Shown: positions 15,017 through 24,263 of the stretch, in pieces
How positions within the stretch are numbered: the first letter of the stretch is position 1
How the letters are laid out: every line of letters starts with the position of its first letter
Source: Alphaproteobacteria bacterium
GTDB lineage: Bacteria > Pseudomonadota > Alphaproteobacteria > Rs-D84 > CACZYB01
Length of the DNA stretch: 64,000 nt
NCBI GenBank assembly: GCA_017938435.1
Contig: JAGBBO010000047.1
Coordinates: 1 to 64,000, forward strand
Direction: 5' to 3'
The notes under the pieces: model-generated
What the model was told of the DNA's origin: nothing
Databases searched by the model: none
Seen by the model: only the letters and a program-made list of their open reading frames with translations
Program-made: the position numbers and the translations under genes

Positions 15017-17181
15017 AAAATTATTTAAAATACTTTATCTTTTTTATGTTTATATGTTCGGATGTTTTTTCTGCAACGAATAGTGATGCTACATTATTTG
15101 AAACTGATGAAATAGTGTATGATAAAAATACTGGAAAATTTACAACCGTTGGTGATGTTAAAATTGATTATAAAAGTAATAAACTTTTGACTAAACAAAT
15201 GGAATATGATGTTAAGACAAAGGAAATTACTGCTGATGGCCGTATTGATATTTCAAACAAAGATTCGGTTATGGATACACAAAAACTTGTTATCAACACC
15301 GAAACAGACAAGGCTTCTCTTGGTGAAATAAATGTTAAGTTTGGTAAAAATTCTTATGCAAAAGCTGAATCTGCAAATATGACCAATCCAACAAAAATTA
15401 TTTTGGAAGATGTTGAATACACTGCTTGTAAAGAAGGATTAAATGATTGTTCTAATTCTCCTACATGGAAAATTGGGGCAGGTTCGGTTACACATAATCG
15501 CGAAACAGGAAGTTTGTTTTATACCAATGCTTTACTTTATATGTGGAATTTTCCTGTTTTTTATTTGCCGATTCTTCAAAATTATACTCCAAATATAAAG
15601 AATAAAACTGGGCTTTTAATTCCAAAATTTGGAACATCAACAAAACTTGGAAATGTTTTTCAAATTCCATTTTTTATAAAACTTAATGATTATAATGATA
15701 TGACTATCAGTCCAATGTTCACAACGAACAGGGGAACTATTTGGTTTGGTGAATATAGGACTAATCAGGATTATTTTACAAGTGTTACAAGTGGAAGTTT
15801 TAAGGAAAAAGATTCTGCTAATAACGAAGATAAAAGATGGTTTATCAACACAAATAATTATTTTGAAATAAACGATATATGGCGTGGAACAATCCATATT
15901 GAAAGAGTTTCTGATTATAACTATCTAAGAACATACGATTTCAATACTGACCCATGGCTTTCATCAAATATAGAATTAGAAGGTTCATTGAATAGAAGTT
16001 ATTTGACTGCGGATATGTATTTTTATCAAGCATTGCATAGCAATTACACTTATACTCCAAAGGTTATGCCTATAATAAATTACAAAAGGGTAAGTGAACC
16101 AAATGAATATGGCGGATTTTGGGATTTTAACTTAAACACATCACATATAATACTTGACTATAATAATAAATCTACTAAACGAGATGAAACAAATTTCAGA
16201 ACTTCATCAATTCTTCGTTATTCTCAACCATTTAAAACAAGTGGAGGTCATTTATTTAATTTTGGTATAGAGGGTAGGGGTGATTTATTTGTTCTTGATG
16301 ATGTAGAAGATAATCAAGAAGCAAGTGGTTATTATTCTGGTTCTACTGGTCGTGCAAATATAAGTGCTGATTTAATGTGGAAATATCCATTATATCGATC
16401 ATATTCTAACAGAACTGAAATTTTGGAACCAACTATACAACTTATTGCTTCACCAAAACAATCATCTGATTCTTCTATCCCTAATATGGATAGTAGTTAT
16501 CTTGAACTTGAAACCGAAAATTTATTTAGCACAGATAGATTTTCAGGTTATGACTTGTTTGAAAGTGGTATAAGAGTAAATTATGGAATAAACTTTATCC
16601 AAAATTATAACAATAATCAACAACTTGCATTCTTTATAGGGCAAAATTACAATATTGATGTTCCCGATGATTTATATATTGCAAACAGTGGTCTTAAAAA
16701 TGATAAAGGTGCATCTGATATAGTATCAAGTATCAGTTATACACCATCAAATTTTTTCCGTTTACAATATAAAACACGTCTTTCTCATGGTGATTTTCGT
16801 GCAAATAGGAATGATGTCAACTTGTATATTGGACCAAAAGCACTTAACCTTACTTTAAGTTATGTTTACTTAAGAAATATGTTTATTGAAGACGGTGATT
16901 CTGTTAAGTCTGATGAACTTTATGCCTATGTTTCATCTCAACTTACAAGAAATTGGAAAGTTTTTGTTGGAAACAGATATGATCTTGATCAGCATAGAAG
17001 TATCAAGTTTTTATCAGGTCTTGAATATGAAAATGATTGCTTTAAATTTAACATAAATCTTGTGAACGATTATACAAGGGATAAAGATTATGTTGGTGAT
17101 AAATCAATTTACTTTACACTTGCATTTAAAACATTGGGTTCTATTTCCTCAAGTTTTGGTGTAAGTTCAGACAGTAATTAA
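15013..17181 (+). CDS. lptD: Outer-membrane LPS assembly protein LptD
   Basis: 722 residues. A signal peptide (about 1-21) is followed by an LptA-like periplasmic domain (EIVYDKNTGKFTTVGDVKIDYKSN style strands, about 30-135) and a large beta-barrel region with the LptD phrases LLYMWNFPVFYLPI and KTGLLIPKFGTS. It inserts LPS into the outer leaflet together with LptE. Cys residues near 139 and 145 (ACKEGLNDC) could take part in disulfides. It sits between lptF and surA, the normal alphaproteobacterial context. Confidence 0.93.
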   Translation: MKNYLKYFIFFMFICSDVFSATNSDATLFETDEIVYDKNTGKFTTVGDVKIDYKSNKLLTKQMEYDVKTKEITADGRIDISNKDSVMDTQKLVINTETDKASLGEINVKFGKNSYAKAESANMTNPTKIILEDVEYTACKEGLNDCSNSPTWKIGAGSVTHNRETGSLFYTNALLYMWNFPVFYLPILQNYTPNIKNKTGLLIPKFGTSTKLGNVFQIPFFIKLNDYNDMTISPMFTTNRGTIWFGEYRTNQDYFTSVTSGSFKEKDSANNEDKRWFINTNNYFEINDIWRGTIHIERVSDYNYLRTYDFNTDPWLSSNIELEGSLNRSYLTADMYFYQALHSNYTYTPKVMPIINYKRVSEPNEYGGFWDFNLNTSHIILDYNNKSTKRDETNFRTSSILRYSQPFKTSGGHLFNFGIEGRGDLFVLDDVEDNQEASGYYSGSTGRANISADLMWKYPLYRSYSNRTEILEPTIQLIASPKQSSDSSIPNMDSSYLELETENLFSTDRFSGYDLFESGIRVNYGINFIQNYNNNQQLAFFIGQNYNIDVPDDLYIANSGLKNDKGASDIVSSISYTPSNFFRLQYKTRLSHGDFRANRNDVNLYIGPKALNLTLSYVYLRNMFIEDGDSVKSDELYAYVSSQLTRNWKVFVGNRYDLDQHRSIKFLSGLEYENDCFKFNINLVNDYTRDKDYVGDKSIYFTLAFKTLGSISSSFGVSSDSN

Positions 17182-17192
17182 AGGGGGAAAAT

Positions 17193-18089
17193 ATGTTGAA
17201 AAAAGTATTATATTTATTTTTATTTTTGCTTTTTCCAATAAATCTATTTGCATCAGAAGTTGCAATTCGTGCCATAGTTAATGGCGATATTATAACATCA
17301 TACGATGTTGAACAACGTGCAAAACTTTCACATGAACTTTTGAAACTAAATAAATACACTATGTCTGATAGTGAAATAGAAAACAAAGTTCTTGATGAAA
17401 TGATAGATGATAAAATAAAAGTTGCCGAAGCATCTCGATTCGGTATTCATATTACTCCTATTGAATTGGATGAAGCCAAAAAGCGTATGGAAAAATATTT
17501 GAATCTTCCTGATGGTGGATATGATAAACTTGTAAAAAAACTTGATATAGAACCAAGTATCGTGAATAAACAAATAGAGGCAGATGTTATTTGGATGAAA
17601 TTTATGTATTCTGTTCTTCGTTCTTATGTAAAAGTCACAGATAGCGAACTTGATTTATTGATTGAAAATATGAAAAATGAAAAACAATTTCAGTATGAAA
17701 TTTCATCGATTATTGCAGAAAAATCACAAATCAAATCATTGTCAGAAAAAATGAAAAATATTTCAACTTGTGATGATTTTATAAAATTTGCGAAACAAAA
17801 TGGAAAAGCAGGAAGTGGTTTAAAGTTTACCCTTACAGACAAACAAATGGATAAAAAACTACATAATCTTTTATCTCATACCCAAGTATTAAAGCTAACC
17901 CCATTTACACAAATCAATGATAATAATACTGCATTTTTTATTTGTGATAAATCCCAGTTCACACCTGAATTTTCAAACGAAGAAAAGGAAGAAATAAGAT
18001 TTTCAATTCTTCAAAATAAACTTGATGCCTTTTCAAATAAATATTTTGAAAAGATAAAAGCATCATCAGTTATAGATAAAAAATATTAG
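17193..18089 (+). CDS. surA: SurA-like periplasmic chaperone, short form
   Basis: 298 residues with a signal peptide (to about residue 22) and the conserved start IRAIVNGDIITSYDVEQRAKL followed by DEMIDDKIKVAEASRFGI, the SurA N-domain. The parvulin domain after ~165 is degenerate and there is no second one, against ~430 residues in E. coli SurA. It likely chaperones outer-membrane proteins, including LptD encoded just upstream (11-bp gap, with GGGGG before ATG). Prolyl isomerase activity is doubtful. Its 3' end overlaps that of rbfA by 4 bp. Confidence 0.82.
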   Translation: MLKKVLYLFLFLLFPINLFASEVAIRAIVNGDIITSYDVEQRAKLSHELLKLNKYTMSDSEIENKVLDEMIDDKIKVAEASRFGIHITPIELDEAKKRMEKYLNLPDGGYDKLVKKLDIEPSIVNKQIEADVIWMKFMYSVLRSYVKVTDSELDLLIENMKNEKQFQYEISSIIAEKSQIKSLSEKMKNISTCDDFIKFAKQNGKAGSGLKFTLTDKQMDKKLHNLLSHTQVLKLTPFTQINDNNTAFFICDKSQFTPEFSNEEKEEIRFSILQNKLDAFSNKYFEKIKASSVIDKKY

Positions 18090-18460
18090 TTATCAGATTT
18101 TTCCAAATCTTTTTTTACATCAGGAGAATTTAAAATCTCCTCGATTCTGTTTGCATAATCAAGAGAATTATCAAACTTGAATATAAGTGCAGGGGTTGAA
18201 CGCATATCAATTTTTTTTGCAAGCATAAACCTTATTTCGCCAGAAATTTCATTCAATTTTTTCACAATTTCTTCGTTTTTACTAGGATTCATAGCAGATA
18301 CAAACACCCACGCAGTTTGGTATCCTGGACTTGGACTTACTTCTGTAATAGAAAATAAATCAGAAATTTTTTCATCGAATAATCCTTCTCTAAACATATT
18401 AGAAAGAGTTCTTTTTAAAACTTCACCAACCTGGTATTGTCTTTTTGATGTTTTTTTCAT
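18086..18460 (-). CDS. rbfA: Ribosome-binding factor A
   Basis: 124 residues with the RbfA KH-like fold pattern: RQYQVGEVLKRTLSNMF at the start, ITEVSPSPGYQTAWVFVS in the middle, and RSTPALIFKFDNSLDYANRIEEIL near the end. It binds immature 30S subunits and assists 16S rRNA 5' processing. It is not next to infB or truB as in many bacteria (truB is at 58276). Convergent with surA. Confidence 0.93.
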   Translation of the reverse strand: MKKTSKRQYQVGEVLKRTLSNMFREGLFDEKISDLFSITEVSPSPGYQTAWVFVSAMNPSKNEEIVKKLNEISGEIRFMLAKKIDMRSTPALIFKFDNSLDYANRIEEILNSPDVKKDLEKSDN

Positions 18461-18474
18461 ATCTGTATCCTCAA

Positions 18475-18509
18475 ATAAAAAAACTGCTATATTGTTACAT
18501 ATAGCAGTT
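18475..18509 (-). terminator. Terminator of the DUF192 gene
   Basis: An 11-bp perfect stem (AACTGCTATAT 18482-18492 with ATATAGCAGTT 18499-18509), loop TGTTAC. Read on the minus strand it is followed by a seven-T run. It separates the DUF192 gene from rbfA. Confidence 0.88.
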
Positions 18510-18526
18510 ATAATAACAGTAAATTT

Positions 18527-19168
18527 TTATTTCTTCAACAAAATATCGCCAACACGAATTTTTGATGCCTTAATTGTTCCAGCAGGAAGTTCTATAACAT
18601 AACGAACTAAATTCTTTGGTTTAAGGTATTTTGTTTCACATTTTTCAAAAAATTCATCAATATCAATAGTTTTGTTTTTCTTTGATTTCAAAGCATTTTC
18701 AAAATCAATAGAACAAGGATTGATTAAATCTTCGGTCATAGGTTTTCTGTTTGTTGCAGTTTTTATTACCTTACCATTTTCATTGAAAAATATCATATCA
18801 AGAGGAATAAGAGTATTTTTCATCCACATTGAATAATAATCTGGTGTTTCAAAATCAAATAACATACCAGTATTTTCTGCAAGTGTTTCACGTCCCATAA
18901 GGCCGTTCAATCTTTCTTCATCTGTATCAGCTATTTCAAGTTTAAACACAACTTTTTCTCTTCCATCTTTTGCAATTATTGCAAATTTTTCTCGTTTATA
19001 ACATGGGAAGAAAGAAATGATTCCAAATATCAAAGCAAGCAAAAGTGCAATCGTTACAATAACGAAAGTAATTTTAGATTTTTTGTTGTTTACCTTTTTT
19101 ACAACAGGTTTTGATGTAACTTTTTTATCTGTTTTCACAGTCTTTTTCTTAGTATTTTTTGCAACCAT
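18527..19168 (-). CDS. Membrane-anchored DUF192 protein
   Basis: 213 residues. A very Lys-rich cytoplasmic N-terminus (1-30) precedes one membrane helix (about 33-55) and then a DUF192 domain: FKLEIADTDEERLNGLMGRETL, MLFDF, SMWMKNTLIPLDMIFF and the terminal VIELPAGTIKASKIRVGD. About 25 residues (FENALKSKKNKTIDIDEFF) appear inserted before the last strand relative to usual members. DUF192 proteins are small envelope proteins of unknown biochemical role. Transcribed alone with its own terminator. Confidence 0.82.
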   Translation of the reverse strand: MVAKNTKKKTVKTDKKVTSKPVVKKVNNKKSKITFVIVTIALLLALIFGIISFFPCYKREKFAIIAKDGREKVVFKLEIADTDEERLNGLMGRETLAENTGMLFDFETPDYYSMWMKNTLIPLDMIFFNENGKVIKTATNRKPMTEDLINPCSIDFENALKSKKNKTIDIDEFFEKCETKYLKPKNLVRYVIELPAGTIKASKIRVGDILLKK

Positions 19169-19241
19169 AATACACCTCTTAATTTTATTGTTAAATCAAA
19201 AAAATTGTATCACAAATAAAAGTGATATTCAATGAAATTTA

Positions 19242-20165
19242 TTATTTCTTTTTACTATTTAAAACTTCGGCACCAATTACAACATCAAGCAGTTCATTAG
19301 TAATTTCTGTTTGCCGTCTTTGTTGATATTCAAGATTCATTTGTTCCAAGTGTTCATCAATATTTTTTTCAGCATTTTGCATGGAAATCATTCTTGTAAA
19401 ATGTTCTGATGCCAAACTTTGGGCAATAGCCTTGTATATATTCACAAATAATAGTTGTCGCATAAACAAAGAAAAAAGGGTTCTTCTGCTTCGTGGAGCA
19501 TATATAGGAATATTTTTGGTTGGCCACTTTCTTTGACTAAGTTTTTTCAAAAAATTTTCATCAACAGGTAAAATTTGAAGCATATTTTGTTTTATTACAG
19601 AATGTTCGTCCTTACTATTATAAAATAGATATATTTTAAGTTGTCTATTTGAAAAAGAAAAATCTTTATCTCCGTTTTGTTGTAATGATTGAATTTCACC
19701 AAGTTTGAATACAATCTTTTTAGCAACAGTAATCATTGCTTTGACTGAACTTGGCATAGTGAACAAAGTATCAATATCGTATCCCATAGAAAGAATTTTT
19801 GACGATAAACTTTTTCCACCAACAATGAATGTAACATCATTTAAATCAATATTATTTTGTTGCAAAGAAGAAATCGCAAAACTAGCAATAGATTTATTAA
19901 ATCGTCCTACTAATCCCTGATCAGAACCAAAAATTATAGCAATAATTTGTTCTTTGTATTGTTGCTTTATATTTTTTGGAATATTACGCCCACGAAGAAG
20001 GGCAAGCAATGCAAGTTCAATACTATCAGCATATTGTTTCAATGCCTTAGTGGATTTTTCATATTGTCCCACACTTACAGCAGAAAGAGTTTTCATACTA
20101 CTTACTATATCTTTCAACGAAGTAGTAGTTTTAATCCTTCTTTTTAAACCTTCAAGTGTTTGCAT
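19242..20165 (-). CDS. atpG: N-type ATPase gamma subunit
   Basis: 307 residues, the central stalk. The conserved N-terminal helix (LEGLKRRIKTTTSLKDIVSSMKTLSAV) and the C-terminal helix (RMISMQNAEKNIDEHLEQM with RQTEITNELLDVVIGAEVL) pair as the rotor coiled coil; GSDQGLVGRFN marks the globular domain. Last gene of the atpDCQRBEFAG operon, 9 bp after atpA. The ordinary atpA-G-D-C order is not followed, which is a mark of the N-ATPase type. Confidence 0.9.
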   Translation of the reverse strand: MQTLEGLKRRIKTTTSLKDIVSSMKTLSAVSVGQYEKSTKALKQYADSIELALLALLRGRNIPKNIKQQYKEQIIAIIFGSDQGLVGRFNKSIASFAISSLQQNNIDLNDVTFIVGGKSLSSKILSMGYDIDTLFTMPSSVKAMITVAKKIVFKLGEIQSLQQNGDKDFSFSNRQLKIYLFYNSKDEHSVIKQNMLQILPVDENFLKKLSQRKWPTKNIPIYAPRSRRTLFSLFMRQLLFVNIYKAIAQSLASEHFTRMISMQNAEKNIDEHLEQMNLEYQQRRQTEITNELLDVVIGAEVLNSKKK

Positions 20166-20174
20166 TGTAAATCC

Positions 20175-21692
20175 TTAAATACCTGAGTTAAAAGTTTTAA
20201 CAATATCATTTGCAAATTTTGCAATTTCTTCTTTAAATTTTTCGTTAAGTTTTGCACCGTTATCTATTTCATCAAGAATGTGTTTAAGTGATACATTTGC
20301 TTGTTTAACAAGTTCGTCTTGCAATTTATGAACATTATTTAAAGGAACATCGTCAAATACACCAATATTTGTTGCATAAATAACAACTATTTGTTCGCTT
20401 GCTTTTAATGGTTTATATTGTGATTGTTTAAGGGTTTCCCTTATTCTTTCACCCCTTGCCAAAGTTTTTTGTGTTGCTTCATCAAGTTGTGTCCCAAATT
20501 TTGAAAATGCCTCTAATTCTTCGAATTGAGAATATGATATTTTCATATCTCCAGCAACAGCCTTGTATGCAGGAAGTTGGGCTTTTGATCCAACACGCGA
20601 AACTGAAATACCAATATTTATGGCAGGGATTATTCCTTTTTGGAACAAAGTATTTGTTAAAAATATCTGTCCATCAGTTATAGATATAAGATTTGTTGGA
20701 ATATATGCAGAAACATTTTCAGCCAAAGTTTCACATATTGGAAGTGCAGTTATCGAACCACCACCATATTCTTTTCTTAAATGAGTAGAGCGTTCCAAAA
20801 GTCTGGAATGTATATAAAAGATATCTCCAGGGAAAGCTTCACGACCAGGTGGGCGTCTTAAAAATAATGATAATTGCCTATATGCTTGCGCATGAGTGCT
20901 AAGGTTATCATAAATAATAAGAACATCTTTGCCTTCGCGTTCCATAAAATATTCAGCCATAGAAGTTGCCGCATATGGTGCAATATATAAAAGTCCAGGA
21001 GATGATTCTCCACTTGCAACCATAACAATAGTATTTTTCATACAATCTTTTTGTTTTAAAACATCAATAACTTTTGCAACACTATCTGATCTTTGACCTA
21101 TTGCACAATAAATACAAATTACGCCAGTATCTTTTTGTGAAATTATTGCATCAATGGCAATGGCTGTTTTTCCAGTTTGCCTATCACCCAAAATAAGTTC
21201 TCGTTGACCTCTACCAATAGGAATGATTGCATCAATCGCTTTTATTCCAGTTTGTAGTGGAGTTGATACAGCTTGTCTTTCCATAATTGGATGTGCTTCT
21301 CGTTCTATATTATATTTTTCTTTGGTAATAATTTTTGGACCATTATCAAGTGGATTTCCAATAGGGTCAATAACCCTGCCTAAAAGTTCGGGACCAACAG
21401 GCACATTTGCAATATGCCCCAGTCTTTTAACTTTATCCCCAGATTTTATATTTTTAGGATTATCAAGAAGTATAATTCCAACCTTATCTTCATCAAGATT
21501 TATCACAATACCTTTGGATTCTTGGATTGAAACCATCTCGTCCATTTGCACACTTGAAAGTCCAGAGCAAGTTACAATATTTCCGACAATTTCTATTACC
21601 TGGCCAACTTCTTCAGATAAAACAGAAGCCTTTGTCTTTTTTGAAATTTTTTCGACTTTGTTTATGGTATCCTTCACTGTTTCATTTAACAT
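20175..21692 (-). CDS. atpA: N-type ATPase alpha subunit
   Basis: 505 residues, the non-catalytic nucleotide-binding subunit of the F1 hexamer. P-loop GDRQTGKTAIAID, FPGDIFYIHSRLLER, and GGGSITALPICET are visible. The N-terminal segment is not the canonical delta-binding helix of ordinary alpha subunits, in line with the absence of a separate delta gene. It lies between atpF and atpG. Close spacing to both (9-13 bp) supports one transcript. Confidence 0.93.
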   Translation of the reverse strand: MLNETVKDTINKVEKISKKTKASVLSEEVGQVIEIVGNIVTCSGLSSVQMDEMVSIQESKGIVINLDEDKVGIILLDNPKNIKSGDKVKRLGHIANVPVGPELLGRVIDPIGNPLDNGPKIITKEKYNIEREAHPIMERQAVSTPLQTGIKAIDAIIPIGRGQRELILGDRQTGKTAIAIDAIISQKDTGVICIYCAIGQRSDSVAKVIDVLKQKDCMKNTIVMVASGESSPGLLYIAPYAATSMAEYFMEREGKDVLIIYDNLSTHAQAYRQLSLFLRRPPGREAFPGDIFYIHSRLLERSTHLRKEYGGGSITALPICETLAENVSAYIPTNLISITDGQIFLTNTLFQKGIIPAINIGISVSRVGSKAQLPAYKAVAGDMKISYSQFEELEAFSKFGTQLDEATQKTLARGERIRETLKQSQYKPLKASEQIVVIYATNIGVFDDVPLNNVHKLQDELVKQANVSLKHILDEIDNGAKLNEKFKEEIAKFANDIVKTFNSGI

Positions 21693-21705
21693 TTATTTTC
21701 CCCCC

Positions 21706-22497
21706 TTACTTTTTATCTTCAACAGTTTTTGCTGTTTTTGTAAGTTCAGCCAATCCATTATCAAGATTCTTTTTAAATTCGGAAATATAGGTATTTACCC
21801 CATAACTTATAAGAAGTGGAGGGCAAACAATTTCCAATCCACAAATTATATCTTGATGTTTTTCAAAGTTTATTTTTAAACTTTTTTCATCAATAATTTC
21901 AGAAATAGTTTTGCTTATAATCTGTTTTGTTTTTGTATCTAAATCAAAAGATGTAAAAATACTTAATGACTTATTTTTTTCATAATATTTTTTAAGTTCA
22001 GAAAGTTTTTCAACACTTTTTGATTTAAGTTTTAAAACAAAGTTTTCAAGTATTGCTTTTTCAACATTGGTATTTGCTAAATTTTGAAGAGCATCAGCCA
22101 AAGTTTTAAGTATTGTTTCCCCAGCCAAATCTTTTATTGAATTGCGTAAAAATTCGCGTTCCAAAACGACTTGTTCTTCAAATGCCTTTCGTTTTCCAGC
22201 CATTTCTGCATTAAAAGATTTAAGCATTATTGCATATTCAGCATCAGCTTTTTTATATGCTTCGGCTAAAATACTTGCCTTTGATTGTTCAAGAGATGCA
22301 ATTTTATTTAAAAGATTTTGCTTTTCTTTTTCAGCCTTGTTTTTCGCATTTTCAGCTTCTTTTAATCTTGATTGTATAGCTTTTTCTCTTTTATCCATAG
22401 ATGATAAAACAGGTTTAAACAAATACTTTTTCAAAATCCAAACAATAATCCAAAAATTTATTATTTGAAAGAATACAGTTGACCAATTTATATTCAT
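21706..22497 (-). CDS. atpF: N-type ATPase elongated b subunit
   Basis: 263 residues, about 100 more than a normal b subunit. One N-terminal membrane helix (WSTVFFQIINFWIIVWILKK) leads into a long charged coiled coil (about 35-135), followed by a C-terminal domain to the end (GLEIVCPPLLISYGVNTYI). In N-type ATPases the delta gene is missing and an extended b subunit takes its place; the C-terminal part here is a candidate for the delta-like role. That role is inferred from family knowledge. Confidence 0.88.
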   Translation of the reverse strand: MNINWSTVFFQIINFWIIVWILKKYLFKPVLSSMDKREKAIQSRLKEAENAKNKAEKEKQNLLNKIASLEQSKASILAEAYKKADAEYAIMLKSFNAEMAGKRKAFEEQVVLEREFLRNSIKDLAGETILKTLADALQNLANTNVEKAILENFVLKLKSKSVEKLSELKKYYEKNKSLSIFTSFDLDTKTKQIISKTISEIIDEKSLKINFEKHQDIICGLEIVCPPLLISYGVNTYISEFKKNLDNGLAELTKTAKTVEDKK

Positions 22498-22524
22498 AAC
22501 AAAATCCTTTAAATTGTTAAAAGA

Positions 22525-22809
22525 TTATTTACCTGCAACTACTGAAATTCCATAATTCCAAAATGGATTACTGAATATCAAAATCATAGCAACAAGCAAA
22601 GCATAAATAGCACAAGATTCTAGCATCGCCATAGATACAAATAATGTGCTTCTAAGATTACTTGCTTCATCTGGTTGTTGTGCCATCGCAGCAATAGTTT
22701 GTTTTACGGCAAAACCTTCTGCAAAAGATGGTCCAATACCACCCAAACCAACAGCAACTGCGGCACCAATCACAGATGCAACTGCTATCCAAACTAAACC
22801 CATATCCAT
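22525..22809 (-). CDS. atpE: N-type ATPase c subunit (rotor ring)
   Basis: 94 residues, a two-helix hairpin. The loop AQQPDEA joins helix 1 (GLGGIGPSFAEGF) to helix 2 (MAMLESCAIYALLVAMILIF). The essential carboxylate is E64 in LESCAIY; a second carboxylate, E31, sits in helix 1 where Na+ rings of Ilyobacter have Gln32. Two carboxylates per site are typical of N-type c subunits. S65 and Y69 match Na+-site positions, but Cys replaces the Thr at 66, so ion choice between Na+ and H+ cannot be decided from sequence. Confidence 0.93.
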   Translation of the reverse strand: MDMGLVWIAVASVIGAAVAVGLGGIGPSFAEGFAVKQTIAAMAQQPDEASNLRSTLFVSMAMLESCAIYALLVAMILIFSNPFWNYGISVVAGK

Positions 22810-22851
22810 AATATACCTACCTTTCTTTTTTTTGTTAATAAAGTTAATTTA

Positions 22852-23619
22852 TCAGATTCGTTCAAGTTCCAGAGTTTCCAACTCCTCCATTTCCGATTCT
22901 GATGGATCCCCCATACCTGCAGAAATATATACCATCGCAAGTACAGAAAAAATATACGGTTGTATTGTGCCTGCCAATAACCCGTAAATATTTATTAAAC
23001 CAGGAAGCACAAGTGGTGCAAGGACAAATAAAATACTAGCAAGAAGTCCACCACTCATAATGTTTCCATAAAGTCTTATTGCCAAGGATACAAAACTTGA
23101 AATTTCACTTAAAATATTAAGAGGGAACAGAATAAATATTGGTTCAAAAAATCTTTTGAAATATCCAAATATTCCCTGTTCAGCCATTCCGTAAACTATT
23201 ACCGAACTCATCACAACAATAGAAAGTCCAGCAGTTGTTGATATAGATGATGTTGGAGGCAAGTACCACTCTAAATTATTATTTACATAAAATGGTATTG
23301 GAAGAAGGGATGACCAATTTGCAACTAAAATAAATATAAATAAACTTCCAATAAGGGGGATAAAATCATCAGCTTTTCTTTTCATCATCATTTCTACTTG
23401 TTCGCGTAAAAATTTTACTAAAACTTCCACCATATTTTGAAGCCGTGTCATTTTAAAGCTGCTATTGAAATTTTTTGTAATATAACGAAAGAAAAGCCAT
23501 AAAAATAGCATAATGCCCCATGTGCCAACAAGTGTCATATTTATATCAATATAAAAATGACGACCAAATATATTGGCAGGTATTTTAAATAATACTATTT
23601 CATCAGGGCTTATATTCAC
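22852..23619 (-). CDS. atpB: N-type ATPase a subunit
   Basis: 255 residues with five to six membrane helices. The essential Arg is in SLAIRLYGNIMSGGLL. The segment NMVEVLVKFLREQVEMMM and the phrase VANWSSLLPIP are family features. It forms the ion half-channels against the c ring. Directly follows atpR without a gap and precedes atpE by 42 bp. Confidence 0.92.
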   Translation of the reverse strand: MNISPDEIVLFKIPANIFGRHFYIDINMTLVGTWGIMLFLWLFFRYITKNFNSSFKMTRLQNMVEVLVKFLREQVEMMMKRKADDFIPLIGSLFIFILVANWSSLLPIPFYVNNNLEWYLPPTSSISTTAGLSIVVMSSVIVYGMAEQGIFGYFKRFFEPIFILFPLNILSEISSFVSLAIRLYGNIMSGGLLASILFVLAPLVLPGLINIYGLLAGTIQPYIFSVLAMVYISAGMGDPSESEMEELETLELERI

Positions 23620-23913
23620 CTAATTTTTCTCCTTTTTTATATTCTTTCTATCGTTTCGTAAAATAAAGTATCTACAAATTATAAATATCACTATGATAAG
23701 GAACATTTCTTGGATATCATGGTAATATCTTAAAAGTATGTAAAAGAATAAAATTGTTAAACATATTCTTGCAAAAAAAGAAAGATATATAAAGTTAAAA
23801 GATTTTTCTTTTGATAAAACTTTATCCAAACTGAAATGTAAAAACTTAAAATATACAAATGAAAAAAGCCCAGTTGCAAAAATAAGAATTAAATAATGAA
23901 GTATTGTTGCCAT
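23620..23913 (-). CDS. atpR: N-ATPase AtpR membrane subunit
   Basis: 97 residues with three predicted membrane helices (about 3-22, 43-63 and 68-85) in a strongly hydrophobic, Phe-rich protein. Small size, topology and position between atpQ and atpB match AtpR, a subunit found only in N-type ATPase operons and thought to help assemble the c ring. Its start overlaps the last base of atpQ, and atpB begins directly after its stop. Confidence 0.8.
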   Translation of the reverse strand: MATILHYLILIFATGLFSFVYFKFLHFSLDKVLSKEKSFNFIYLSFFARICLTILFFYILLRYYHDIQEMFLIIVIFIICRYFILRNDRKNIKKEKN

Positions 23914-24254
23914 TATTTCATATCCTCCTTATCAAGTTTAGTTTTTTCCTTTTTTATCCAACGATAGGCGTTGTATCCTCCAATAATAAAACCTAAAATC
24001 ATACAATTTAAAGCCCATGCAATGTATTGATGAGGAAAATTTTTATCCAACCAAAGGCCAATATACGCCATTGCAACAACAGGAACGCCAATCTCCCAAC
24101 CAATAAGTCCAAAAAGGTATATTGCTTCGAATGTATATGATTTTTTTCCCTTTGCCCAAAAATGTCGGTTAATTTTTTTGGAAACGGTTTCAATCATCTT
24201 TTTATCAGAACGAAGATTTTCTTTTTTCTTTATTTCACCTTGTTTTCTTTCCAT
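23913..24254 (-). CDS. atpQ: N-ATPase AtpQ (AtpI-like) membrane protein
   Basis: 113 residues. A charged N-terminus is followed by two membrane helices: LFGLIGWEIGVPVVAMAYIG then WALNCMILGFIIGGYNAYRW, with GLWLD between them, the usual AtpI/AtpQ pattern. AtpI-type proteins aid c-ring assembly. Ribosome site AGGAGA 6 nt upstream. Position after atpC and before atpR is diagnostic for the N-type operon. Confidence 0.82.
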   Translation of the reverse strand: MERKQGEIKKKENLRSDKKMIETVSKKINRHFWAKGKKSYTFEAIYLFGLIGWEIGVPVVAMAYIGLWLDKNFPHQYIAWALNCMILGFIIGGYNAYRWIKKEKTKLDKEDMK

Positions 24255-24263
24255 AAATATCTC

